DNA from: Halichondria panicea
Lineage: Eukaryota > Porifera > Demospongiae > Suberitida > Halichondriidae
DNA: 64,000 nt
NCBI RefSeq assembly: GCF_963675165.1
Contig: NC_087379.1
Location: forward strand, 1,678,201-1,742,200
Direction of reading: 5' to 3'
The position numbers and the translations under genes were made by a program. Shown here in pieces: positions 22,051 through 32,569 of this stretch. A model generated the notes under the pieces. It did not search any database. It was not told where the DNA came from and saw only the letters and a program-made list of their open reading frames with translations. Numbering within the stretch: position 1 is the first letter of the stretch; each line of letters opens with the position of its first letter.

Positions 22051-23555
22051 ATGGCTGTAAATCCACAAGCTTTCGAGCAGTTCACTCTGAGACAAATTCA
22101 CATCACTGAGAATGAATTTGGACGAGGTTCCTACGCTGTTGTCATGGAGCTAGAGTATCAAGGACTGAAATGTGCCGGCAAGAAGCTTTACCGAGTTCTC
22201 TACGAGACTGGAATCGGGCATGCAGCACGAAGGTATCTGGAGGAGTGTCACCTGCTCAGTCAAACTAGGCACCCCAACATTGTCCAGTTTCTGGGAGTCT
22301 GTTTTGAGGAAGGCTCTCAGTTCCCCATCCTAGTCATGGAGTTCCTCCCCACCAACTTGACCAGCTGTCTCGAGCGCTATGGTATTCTCCCCGATGAGAT
22401 CAACTTCTCCATCCTCCATGACGTCTCACTGGGCCTGGTCTACCTCCATGGCCAAACACCAGTCATTGTGCACAGAGACCTCTCAGCCAACAATGTCCTC
22501 TTATCTACCAACATGACGGCCAAGATATCCGATCTGGGGGTTGCTCGAATATTGAACCTGACTCCCCTTCAAGTGAGTCGAATGACGGAGACCCCTGGCA
22601 CCCCAGCGTACATGCCCCCCGAAGTGATGGTTGCCAACCCCCACTACAACACCAGTGTGGATGTGTTCTCCTTTGGGATCATGGTGATTCACACCTTCAC
22701 AGCAGAGTGGCCACTACCAAGTATCGGCCCCACCAGAATCGATCTCCTGCTAATCCTGACAGACTGATACCAGTGACGGAAGCTGAACGACGTGAAGAGT
22801 TTCTTCGAAAAATTACCCCAGACCACCCTCTGATGGACTTCATCATGCGCTGTCTCAGCAACAACTCTCAGCAAAGGCCTAGAGCAGCGGAGATAGTGGG
22901 TCGGATGGTGGGTGTGGCACTTAAACACCCTCCCTCCTTTGAGAACAGAGTGGAGATGCTCCAGCGAGTGAGTGCCCTACTGACAGAGAAGAGGGAGCTT
23001 GAGGAGGAGGTTGTGAGGAAGGACTCGGCAATCCAGGAGAAAGCAGGAGAGATCGAGGCACTGGCGGAGGAGAAAAGACGACAAGAGGAAGAAAGTGAAA
23101 ACACTGTCGAGCGTATGCAGTTGGTGCACTCTGTGGAAACTGATCAGTTTAAATTGGAGATTGAAGATTTTAAATGTCAACTCGAAGATAAAGAGATAAT
23201 TTTTAACATGAAAGATACTACAATCGCTAGGTTAGAAACTCGATGTAAGCAACTCACTGAAGAGGTGGAGCAACAAATTGCCAACGTCAACTACACTCAC
23301 AACGAGCTTGTATCTAAAGCTACGAAAATAGCTCAACTGGAAACAGATGTCACCAATCTCGCTGCACAAGTGGAACAGAAGCAAGCTCGTTTAGCTGACC
23401 AAAACACTATTATCGTTCACAAAGATTTTACTATTGCTGACAAAGATTCGATGCTTGCCTCCAAGGACACTTACCTTCAGAAAAATAAAACTACCATTCA
23501 CAGTTTAAACGACCAACTCACCAAAACTAGAGACTACATGACCAGCAAACCACAG
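22051..23555 (+). pseudogene. KK3 exon 2: kinase and coiled coil, 2-bp frameshift
   Basis: Same gene as KK1, but two extra bases near 22744-22747 (gatctcctgc against gatcctgt) shift the frame after residue 230 and give TGA at 22765-22767. The first frame keeps the whole N-lobe, HRDLSANN, DLG and PPE but loses the last helices of the C-lobe. The downstream frame stays fully open to the donor at 23555, with the conserved RCLSNN and the coiled coil, and the kelch exon is intact, so the lesion is young or an assembly error. The length without the shift would be about 501 residues. Read-through tail VSSSTLYH is conserved (stop 23580-23582). Confidence 0.8.
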
Positions 23556-23850
23556 GTGAGCTCATCAACACTGTACCACTAAGTGCACACATCTAAAATA
23601 ATTATGATACCCTCATAATAATTATTATGATTATCACCACCCTAATAGAAGTACCAAGTACAAATCTTACTGTTCCAATACAGCACCATATTCTTTTTGC
23701 GATGCCTCGGTAATTGTTGTTGTGTAGTGTGGCTTGTAATAATGGCATGGTAATACAATTACTCTTAGTGTAGCCATCTGTATTGTATGCTAATCACTAC
23801 TCCGAATCATAAGCGCCAATAGCCAATAATATAGGGCTATATTTAGTGGT

Positions 23851-24128
23851 TCAAGGTTACCATAGTATAACTATACCTTATAGTGGGTATTTTTCATTGG
23901 TTCATATGCCTATTTAAAATTTTCATATTCGTACAGCTCAGGATAGTGACGTTGAACATAATTATTGTGCCAGAAAAATTTTGCTGTTTAAATTTTCATA
24001 TGAGCTCTACTGATAATTATGAAAAGTACAAACATTTTCACCATACGAAAATAACCCTCTATATACGATATTTGTGTCGAGCCTACAGGATGCTTATAAT
24101 ATATTATTTGTTGCTATGGTAACCTTGA
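23851..24128. mobile_element. TA-type MITE remnant inside a larger inverted repeat
   Basis: Inner ends 'accttatagtgggtattttt' and 'aaaataaccctctatatacg'; outer inverted pair caaggttaccatag / ctatggtaaccttg. Lies in KK3 intron 2. Confidence 0.5.
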
Positions 24129-24149
24129 CCTAATAGCCCTCTTGTCTGA

Positions 24150-24912
24150 TAGACTCGCAAGCCACTCCCTTTTCTCTGATTGGACGGGGGCGGGAGAAAA
24201 GGGACTGGTGACTCTGGGACACATTTTGTGTCTCTACCAGAATTTGGGTAGAGATTATTCATTGATTTTTCCACGTGATCCAAAAATTGCGTGAGGTTAA
24301 GTAGAATTGCGTAGCCTGCAAAAGTGATCGCGGGCTTCTTAGCTACAGTTTAAGAATGGATGCTAGTGCTAGAAAAGAGAAGATGATGGAGTAATAACAT
24401 CATCAGGCATTCAGCTAGGATATAGTCATCTAAGACACCAGCAGAGATTAGCTTGTTTTAGTTTTACGTGATGAGAACTGGCAGCCGAAAGTCATTGGTT
24501 GCCTAAAGCTTTTAATAACCTGTACAATACAAGACAGATAATGGCAGACGGCAGCAGTTGAATTGAGAGTAGTCAGACTTGTACAAGCTGTCTTAAATCG
24601 CTGCCACTCCTCGGTTCAAAGAAGGACTGCCAAGATTTCTACGTTCATCAGCTGTTCCATGCTAATCCACAAGTTGTGGCACAACAGACACTGGTACAAG
24701 GATCTATAAAATCAAAAGGCTGGCTAGATAGATCTGTATACTTGTCTTCTGTGTGTCTTTAGCTTTTGACGCATCAGAATAAATTGGATAATTTGCACGT
24801 GACATTAATATTTAATAGCATTCCTGATTTTCACAAGCTGTAGCCCAGAGTCACCAGTCCCTTTTCTCCCGCCCCCGTCCAATCAGAGAAAAGGGAGTGG
24901 CTTGCGAGTCTA
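24150..24912. mobile_element. Fold-back element, about 70-bp arms, 9-bp target duplication
   Basis: Starts tagactcgcaagccactccc and ends with its complement. The arms extend through 'gacgggggcgggagaaaagg' and 'gtgactctggg'. The direct cttgtctga flanks it at 24141-24149 and 24913-24921. It sits in KK3 intron 2, 100 bp from the kelch acceptor. Mutator-like by arm length and 9-bp duplication. Confidence 0.85.
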
Positions 24913-25014
24913 CTTGTCTGAGTGAACCTTACATTGATTCCCTGTTATTAGATATGCCCCTAATCACATGCAACACACAAGTTATTGACTCTCTGTATTC
25001 TCCAGTCCCTACAG

Positions 25015-26004
25015 GTTCAGTTGTCCTACAGTCAGTGCTCTGAGGCTCCAGTGAAGATGTCTCGTGGGCGAGCAATAACCATCAATGGCAAGGTCTACTA
25101 TGGTGGAGGAGTCTGTGATGATGAGTACTGTGTCCACTGTTACGATCCGCCACAAGACGTCTGGTCAACTCTGCCCAGCCTTCCTGTACGCTATTTTGGT
25201 CTAGTGGAGGTCAAAGGTGAACTGGTAGCAGTTGGCGGTATGGATTCATCATTCTCTAGATCCAACGTGGTACATGTGTTTAACAAAGGAAGAAACTGGA
25301 AACGGACGATCCCACCCATGCCCACAGCGAGGGATTCACCAGCAGTCGTTAGTCTCCCAACGCATCTGGTCGTAGCAGGAGGTGATGTGGCCTCTGGTGG
25401 CTACACTGATAATGTTGAGATCTACAACATCAGCACCTCCCAGTGGAGTGAGACAGACAGACTACCGTATGCTTGTCGTGGCCTAAGAGGAATTGTCTAC
25501 AACAACACAGTGTACCTAATGGGGGGATTTGACCTCTTTATTCTAAACAAGGTGTGTGCTGCTCAAGTCGACAAGCTCATCTCAGCAGACCGACAGGATG
25601 ATAGGAGTGCCAACAAAGCCGACTCTGTCTGGAATACAATATCCAACACACCGTCTTACCGGCCCTCCCCTGTAACGATATCCGACACCCTCTTTGCTGT
25701 TGGTGGAATGGATAGTGAACGTAAAGCCACTCAAATAATCTACGCCTACTCATCCTCGATGGACTCCTGGCTCTACGTTGGTGATCTACCATCTCCTATA
25801 GCACACGCTGCCACTGTGTCAATGTCTCCAACAGAGTGCCTTATGATTGGGGGAGAAAACAATAATGAAGAAGATCAATCTACTGTGTATAAAATGAGAA
25901 CCACAACAACTATTTCTTATTTATATTATGGTATGATATTTTGTATGACTCAAATCAAACTCTGGACTCAAATGTTGATAACAGATGAAAGGTTTTGTGT
26001 GTAA
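25015..26004 (+). CDS. KK3 exon 3: kelch beta-propeller, C-terminal
   Basis: Codes for 329 residues from GTT CAG after the acceptor at 25014, in phase with the coiled-coil frame of the upstream exon. Six blades: YYGGG, VAVGG, VVAGG, YLMGG, FAVGG, LMIGG. It has the shortest acidic run (CDDEYC) and a tail about 25 residues longer than the other copies because the usual stop is lost (ends ERFCV, TAA 26002-26004). Translation would need the frameshift upstream to be bypassed. Confidence 0.8.
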   Translation, partial: VQLSYSQCSEAPVKMSRGRAITINGKVYYGGGVCDDEYCVHCYDPPQDVWSTLPSLPVRYFGLVEVKGELVAVGGMDSSFSRSNVVHVFNKGRNWKRTIPPMPTARDSPAVVSLPTHLVVAGGDVASGGYTDNVEIYNISTSQWSETDRLPYACRGLRGIVYNNTVYLMGGFDLFILNKVCAAQVDKLISADRQDDRSANKADSVWNTISNTPSYRPSPVTISDTLFAVGGMDSERKATQIIYAYSSSMDSWLYVGDLPSPIAHAATVSMSPTECLMIGGENNNEEDQSTVYKMRTTTTISYLYYGMIFCMTQIKLWTQMLITDERFCV

Positions 26005-26044
26005 CCAGCCCCTCCCCCTTAGATTATTGCAATGTCAGCATAAA

Positions 26045-27652
26045 CGACCCTCTTCCACATACGTGTACAGCTCAATGGTTCTCCTGATGAAGACACTAAC
26101 TGTTCTCCTGGCCGGCTGGTGTCCTGTGCCCTGTCAGCGTTATTCTCCAGTGCTGCTGGTCTCCTGGAGGGACTCTACTGTGGCAGAGAGAGCTGCTATG
26201 ACGGTCAGTCCCTACACTCACTATTGACAGAGTGTGTGTGGTTGGAGTTGTGGATTATTAGATCTGGCTAGCTAGTTCAATGCATATAAATCATTTTAGA
26301 GCTGACTAGAGATGCTGTGATTTGTAGAAACAGGTGTATCAGTATAATTATCTGTATGAGCCGTTTCTACCTATCATCCAGGCCAACACCTAACTCGACT
26401 AGCTGATAATTATTCTCGTTCCCTACATGCAGTTCTTCAAGTGGACAAAGATGTCACAGCTGTAAGTACGTGGTGGAGCTATTGACTGTGCTTACACACT
26501 GTTGCTTGGTTATAGGCTGAGATGAGGAGAGCCTATCGACACCTGGCACTGGAGTACCATCCTGACAAGAACAAGGTAACAGAGGGAGGGTTGGTTAGTC
26601 TCAGTAGATATACAGCTAGTCCTAAACCATCACAAAATGCTTTATAAGATTATCTAATGTAATGGTGCCATAGTAAAGTGAATTGCACAGTGTAGACACA
26701 TTGTATGTACCCCCTCCCCTCATGAAATGAATACTATACTCTCCATTTCTTTGTGTACCCCTAATACCTCACTCCCCCCTCCAGGCTGAGGGCTCTAGGG
26801 GTTCCAGCTCATCAGCACGACCTACGAGATACTGAAGGAGGAGGAGGAGAGAGCAAATGACTACATGCTTGAGAACCCTGGTAGGCAGGGCTAGGGGGTA
26901 GTTATTACTCACTACCTACTAGTAACTAGAGACACTTCCCCTGCAATTGGTGATAACTTTACCATGGCTACTCTAATGGCAGTTCTCTGTTTGCCTGTTA
27001 ATTGGATAGTTATGCTAATGGAGTTGTTATATAGAGAGATGCATTCTTAGGAAGTAAATAGTTGCTATAATAGTATCATTCATATTGTACGCCAGTAGCG
27101 TAGCCAGGGGGTGGCAAAGGGTCTACTACTCTGCTCAAGTTATTGTATCTGATTATCTTGCTGAGCATGCACTCCCTTTTTTCGGAATCTTGCTGCAGTT
27201 AGCTAGCTAGTAGGCAAGAAAAACGATTTAGTCTCTAAACTGTGAGCTATTCTGGTCTAAATCTATAGACAGTTGTTTTTTTAAACTAGCTTCTTCTATG
27301 CAAATAAAACATCAGGCCACACACTAAATAGAGAAGTCAATTGTGACATCATAATTAAGAGGCGTGGCTTCCAGTCAAAATTTCGGCGATGCGCGGCTGA
27401 TAAGTTGTGCCCCCTCTTCCAAAAAATCCTGGCTACGCTCTTGTACGCCCACCACACACTCACACGATAAGTTACTGCCCCCTCACAGAGCAAGTGTACC
27501 GTCACTACTATCACTACTACCGTCGTCGAGTGAACCCCCAGGTGGACATCTGAGTGGTTGTGGGTGTGGCCATCAGCGTCATCTCTCTGGTCCAGTACCT
27601 CGACTGGTGGCACTCATACAATACAGCCATCACTGCAGCTCAGAATGCCAAG
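26045..27652 (+). pseudogene. DNAJC25: DNAJC25-like J-protein, broken 5' fragment
   Basis: Five exons resemble the ER membrane J-protein DNAJC25: exon 1 to 26203 (GLLEGLYCGRESCYD), 26433-26461 (VLQVDKDVTA), 26516-26575 (AEMRRAYRHLALEYHPDKNK, with the HPD motif), 26785-26880 (QLISTTYEILKEEEERAN), 27489-27652 (YRHYYHYYRRRVNPQVDI, then a hydrophobic segment and WWHSYNTA). Lesions: a signal-peptide-like start (MVLLMKTLTVLLAGWC) in a different frame from the rest of exon 1, a frameshift in exon 4, and TGA at 27551-27553 at the R of the conserved VDxR. The rest of the gene is absent. A hAT-like element sits in intron 4. Confidence 0.8.
27093..27440. mobile_element. hAT-like element with perfect 8-bp target duplication
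   Basis: Starts cagtagcgtagccagggggt, ends 'tcctggctacgctc', flanked by ttgtacgc at 27085-27092 and 27441-27448. The interior matches 13536-13904 ('tctactactctgctcaagtt', 'gaggcgtggcttccagtc'). Confidence 0.88.
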
Positions 27653-27715
27653 GTCAGACTAGTTTGCAATGCTTGTGTACTGATTGTTATGAGTGGGCGG
27701 TGTAATTAGGTTATA

Positions 27716-28186
27716 CAGTGGAACCTCCATTAATAACCACCTCCAAAGAGCAACCACACGCTATATAACGGCCAAGAGCTCAGGTCCGGATTGAAACTAC
27801 AATGACTTCAATGTAAAGCAACCTCTCAGGAGCGACCACCTCTCTACTCCGTATAACGGGCAGCTTTCTAGTCCCCAACAAGCTTTAGCAATAGAAAATA
27901 ACCTCCCAGAACGGACAGCCACACCCAGAATTAGCAGAAATTTATTGCTGAGATAGCATTATTTTGCACAATTGTGAAAACCTGGCTGTATAGCTTGTCT
28001 CTACAGCCTTTTCAAAGCTTGTATGAGCTAAAGAAGCAGTTTGCAAAGCCCCAAGATTCATTTGCAGCAAGAAATGACTCATAGAAAATACGTAGCTGGC
28101 AATCGAAACCTCCCAAGGAAGACCACCTCTCTATAACGGCCAAAAGGCTGTTCCCCAATGGTGTCCGTTTTATGGAGGTTCCACTG
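27716..28186. mobile_element. Pogo/Tigger-like MITE with TA target site
   Basis: Ends CAGTGGAACCTCCAT and ATGGAGGTTCCACTG, flanked by TA. The interior has repeated 'ctataacggcc' and 'accacctctc' blocks in both orientations. The CAGTGGAACCTCC-type terminus is known for pogo-class Tc1/mariner elements. No transposase. Confidence 0.85.
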
Positions 28187-28583
28187 TAGTGTTAGTAAGA
28201 TTGTTACTGTGTCCACTCTAAAACTACAGCCTCATTTATAACAGAGCATTGTTAGTTGTGCATCCTCTTAATGTTGCAGTGGTTGTTCCATTCTGATACA
28301 CCTTGAGTAGAAATATTGCTGACAATAATAAGAATGTGATCGACATACACATATATAATGCATGTCATGCATATACAGTGTAGTTTGTTAACGGACACTC
28401 CCCCCCCCCACACACACACACAGGTAGAAGATGCTTGTGCAACGTACTATGAAAGTGCCAGCCCCATAAGAAGGACTGGGAGAAATCATTACTCTCAGCA
28501 AACACTCGTACAGATGGTCCCTCTATAATTATATAACTGTCACTGATCATGCATCATTCATTATTAATTTTATCTCCCCAGTC

Positions 28584-29037
28584 ATATTTCGAGGGTATAA
28601 ATGTTCGCGGTTTTTTCGCGGATTGTGCCTGTACTGCGAAAATTTATACCCACGAAAATTATATCTTATTGAATAGTAGACGTGTTCAGTATTATTGACC
28701 ACACCTATTCGACAATAAGAGGAAAGAAAAAAGGAATCAAGAGACAAGGATCCCGGTATATATAGCCAGCTAGCTTGCTCTACGTCTATGCCCAGATTGT
28801 TTTGTACTGGTGGTATCCCCTGACCATGGCCTACACAGCAAATTAACGTTCTGCTACAGGTGGACCGATTCTATTATTTTATACAGGCCAGGCCTAGATT
28901 CAAGGCTAACGGTGTGGAGGTTACTGCATGCATGCACCAAAAGGCTGGAACTTAGACCACGAAAATAAAATCCGCGAAATCCTTTGTAGAGATCCATGCG
29001 CGAAAATGTATACCCTCGAAATATACCCGCTATACGG
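28584..29037. mobile_element. TA-type MITE (CCGCTATACGG end), left end eroded
   Basis: The right end 'ctcgaaatatacccgctata'+cgg is followed by TA. The left side begins 'atatttcgagggtataaatg', missing the outer bases. The inner sequence matches the element at 19784-20043 ('accacgaaaataaaatccgc' and its relatives). Confidence 0.7.
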
Positions 29038-29145
29038 TATATCTGTAAAAATATTTATATAATTATATACTAAAGCTTCAGCCCATTGCTGAAAATTATA
29101 ATCCAATTATGACCATCATAATTACACAAGTATCAGAGCCGGAGG

Positions 29146-29214
29146 TAGCCTCGATCCCAGGCCGAGTTGTTCACCTAACCGTTATAAAAGCGAAAACTCG
29201 GCCTGAGATCGAGG
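29146..29214. repeat. AGCCTCGATCCCAGGCC hairpin
   Basis: Minimal inverted repeat: agcctcgatcccaggccgag against 'ctcggcctgagatcgaggct'. Its terminus is shared with the fold-backs at 18311-18896 and 59637-60180, so it is likely a minimal deletion product of that family. A further partial one is at 29748-29806. Confidence 0.65.
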
Positions 29215-29989
29215 CTAAATCTAGCCTCCTTCACCCGCCTTTGAAAGAAGAGGCCTGCTATCGACTGCTTGCGCATGCGCCAAATTATTGGATTTTTTCC
29301 TCGTAAATATTCCTATAATACTTGATACATCAGAGAAAATATCCTAAAAGTCATACACAGAGCTATATAGCTAGCTAGCTAGAGACAGAGCTGTGTAGGT
29401 TTGTTGTACTGCTATTTTCTTCTGATAGAATCAGTAGCAGTAGTATAGTAGACTTTCACCAAAGTTAGTGTTAAATGGGCGTGGCCTGTCCATATAGGCT
29501 CTTATCAGCCGTCACTCCTTTCAGACGATCGTCATCCACACTGTTGCAGGCTGTGAGTCTTTTGTTAACATAGCAGGCTAAGGGTAGCTATCAGAGAATG
29601 CTATCCGATGGGCTAGAAACCTTCAATCAAACTTTCTATCTACTTCCTTCAATCCACTTCCTTTCGTTGTGATGTCATAGTTTTACTGAGCATAAAACGA
29701 TGTTATCCAAGCCCCCAGATACCTGGGGGGATATTAGCGCATGCGCAAGCAGTCGATACCAGGCCCACTTCCCTAGTGGGAAGTGCGGCCTGGGATCGAG
29801 GCTAGGCTAAATCTGACACTGATCCTGCGCGGTACTACTACGTCTATTACCAGCACCTTTGTCAGTAACGATTATTACCAAACTTCATTTTTAATGAGAA
29901 AAGTGGTCAGATTTTGGCCTGACCAGTTCTGCCGGCCCTGAGTAATACAATAATGTTGCGCATGCGCAAGCAGTCAGAGCTTTAAGCTG

Positions 29990-30024
29990 TGTCAAACTTC
30001 ACCAAGACCAAGCTTTCTTTACAG
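29990..30024 (+). other. KK4 untranslated leader exon (3' end)
   Basis: 'ccaagctttctttacag' followed by gtaagt at 30025. It corresponds to the leaders of the other three copies. Intron 1 runs 30025-32558 (2.5 kb), with the acceptor 'tattcacacag'. No CWF19L1 copy lies upstream here. Confidence 0.55.
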
Positions 30025-31179
30025 GTAAGTTTATATAATATAAATGATGGTCCTGCAACTAATAATGCTTTACATTCCATGCATGCATGCATGCATGCAA
30101 AAAAAGCTGAAGAATGAGGGGGGGATATATCTTTCATTGAGTGTGGCACGAATTGCCATGTATTAACTACCTTGAAATCATTTGCTGCCTATAGAAACCA
30201 GCATAGAAACCACTTGCTGCATAGATGTAAATACTTTGGTATAGTTTTTTTCTGTTTTTGGTGGCTGAACTGCATGCATATTATAATAATGCTGTCTAGT
30301 AAATGTCTATAGTGTCACTATACTGATATAAAAGTAATGATTTGAAGTATATGGGTGGAGGTGGCCTCCGGTCTCAAAAGGTCACTTTTCCCCAGCTTAT
30401 ACAAAATAGACCAGAGTGTGTATACACAAATCCAAATTTTATGCGTAACGCTCTACACTTTTACTGGTGTGTTTCAAAGAGTCTGTAAACTCAAGTAATG
30501 GGTTCATTAAATAATTGTTTATGTTCACTCCATAGTAAACATTATTTTATGAGCTAAAACTATAGGTCTTGAGCATAAATTTGCAGTTTTACTGACCAGA
30601 ATGCAGCTATATATAGCAACATTTCGCTCACTTTAGAAATTGCTGATCTATTCAAGGTTCCTTATTTGTATAATTATTGTTTCTTGTTGGTATAGTGACC
30701 TATAATTACAGTGAACCAATTTTAACAGTGTCGTATGTTACTGACCAACCACTAACTTTAAAGAGACTACACCGTTTTTCTTTGTCTATAGCATGTTTTA
30801 AAATTAATTATCTGGTGTATTGTTAGGGTATTTTGTTTCGCCCCCGCGATATTTATGGAGTATGAATATCATTGTCACTATGTTTTTAGTGTAGCATCAG
30901 ACAAGTTGTACTGGAGTGTTCTTGCGTCAATTTTTAGCATGGATAAACCTGGGAATCTTCAACTGAGGGCTTTATCCAATTAAAGAAAGGTAGGGGCAGG
31001 GTCAGACAAAGAGAACTTTTGAAAAAAGTCAATCTGGTTGGAGCTAGCCTCGACTCCAGCCCCCTTTCTCAGCGGCCTGGAATTGAGGCTAGGTTGGAGC
31101 TAGCCTCGATCCTGTTTATCGGAAGATCAAACGTATTTTTAGATACTTACCGTCTACTCTTAGCTTTTACTCTCCCGTA

Positions 31180-32199
31180 CAGGGCCGTAGACAGCGGGGG
31201 GGGGGGGCAGGGGGGGCAGTGCAGCATTCTAGATCTGCCAAATTACTGATCTGCACATGCATGCCCTAGTCTGGGGGCCAGACCTAATAGCTCGGGGAAA
31301 AATCAAGAGAGCTAGGCTCTTTCTCTCTTCCCCTCCCCCCTCTTGAGAAAAGGTCTGGCCCCCAGACCATAGATTGAAGAGTTAGAGGGATAGGAAACGG
31401 TTGGTATCTCGATTAACATCCGCGCTACTCTGCGGTTTAATCGAGGCCATCACAACAATATCTATTTCTACACTCAGTGCATAATAAACTACAAGTAACT
31501 GTGCTTAGTCCTTGCAACTCACTTATATTTCAAGGTCTATACCTATTGTAGTAGTCATAACCAGCACGCTTACACGTTACATGTTCCAATAGCTCTAAAA
31601 CAGCCTTGGGAACATATAACTTTATTGGAAAGTCTCTTTTTACTGGGTGTGGTCAGTCATTAGCAAGTACTACACTTGGCTCATGGACTAGGCGTGTTAT
31701 AAGTTGCTGAAAGAGATGATGTCTCGAGGAAACACAGCTTTGGGAGTTACCCGGCAAAAATGTGGTTAATAACCTCGTTCATAGAGCTTAGCGCGGATAA
31801 TTTTCGAGGCTCTACTGCAGATTCAATGTAAAATCATCACGTGCACCACTCCGTTTCCTATCCCTCTAACTCTTCAATCTATGCCCAGACTAATGCATGC
31901 CCAATGCTTAGAATGATGTCATGAAATTGAGATGTGGGCAGGGCTATCTGATGCGCATGCTGACTGTTGAGAACGAGTGATGACCTTTTTTTAGGTAAAA
32001 TCTAAGCTCCACTGCGCCTCTGGAAGCAGGAGTATCTTTCTAGCTAAAGCTACCTTGTTTTAGTTGGTCTAAGTTGTGCCACAGCAAGTTGGAAGTTGCC
32101 ATACTCGGAGGATATGAAATAACAATTGACCTTTTTTTTTAGGAAAAATTTTCAGCTATTATTTTGCCACCCCTGCAAACCTAAGCTATCTACGGCCCT
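31180..32199. mobile_element. 1-kb element with AGGGCCGTAGA ends, carrying a nested insertion
   Basis: The ends agggccgtag(a) and 'tctacggccct' are inverted; the flanks show a weak tcccgta/tccgta repeat. A G-run (31194-31207) lies near the left end. Another element (31368-31883) sits inside it. A similar GGGCCGTAG terminus occurs at 42052-42596. Confidence 0.6.
31368..31883. mobile_element. CATAG-family element, 7-bp target duplication
   Basis: Arms catagattgaagagttagag...gggataggaaacgg are near-perfect inverted repeats of about 34 bp. The direct cccagac flanks it (31361-31367, 31884-31890). It is inserted into an older 'agtctgggggccagacc' hairpin inside the 31180-32199 element. The interior matches 5227-5741. 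Confidence 0.85.
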
Positions 32200-32569
32200 T
32201 CCGTATGAAGTTTTACAACGAATATCTCTTCATCTGGCCCTCTGGAAGGTACTTAGCTACATATAGATACCAATAAAGCTTGCTGAAAGTACTTACTGCT
32301 CTTATAAATTGACGCAAAAAATAGTCTATATATACTTGCGGTTTTGATGCCCACTTTTCTCATTCATGAATCTTTATAATCATGGCATTCTGGCATTCTT
32401 ACACAAAACAATAGAAGTAGAGAGTTGATAATCATACAATATAAGTACAGCAGACTTCTTTGAACCTGCAAAAGAGAAAAAGCTAGCTGACAGAATTAAA
32501 CTCATGAATATTCATGAGTGATCACAATACCCTAACCTTAATATTGCTATTCACACAGTAACGAAGACA

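Larger units (their letters stand above)
28187..29989. other. Gene-poor interval between the DNAJC25 fragment and KK4 leader
   Basis: Holds a MITE (28584-29037), two short 'agcctcgat(c)ccaggcc' hairpins (29146-29214, 29748-29806) and AT-rich sequence. No coding exon was recognised. Confidence 0.5.

Noticed and set aside
22707-23582. A separate gene starting at 22707 downstream of the KK3 kinase
   Set aside because: It is the continuation of the same exon after a 2-bp insertion; the alignment with KK1, KK2 and KK4 is collinear.
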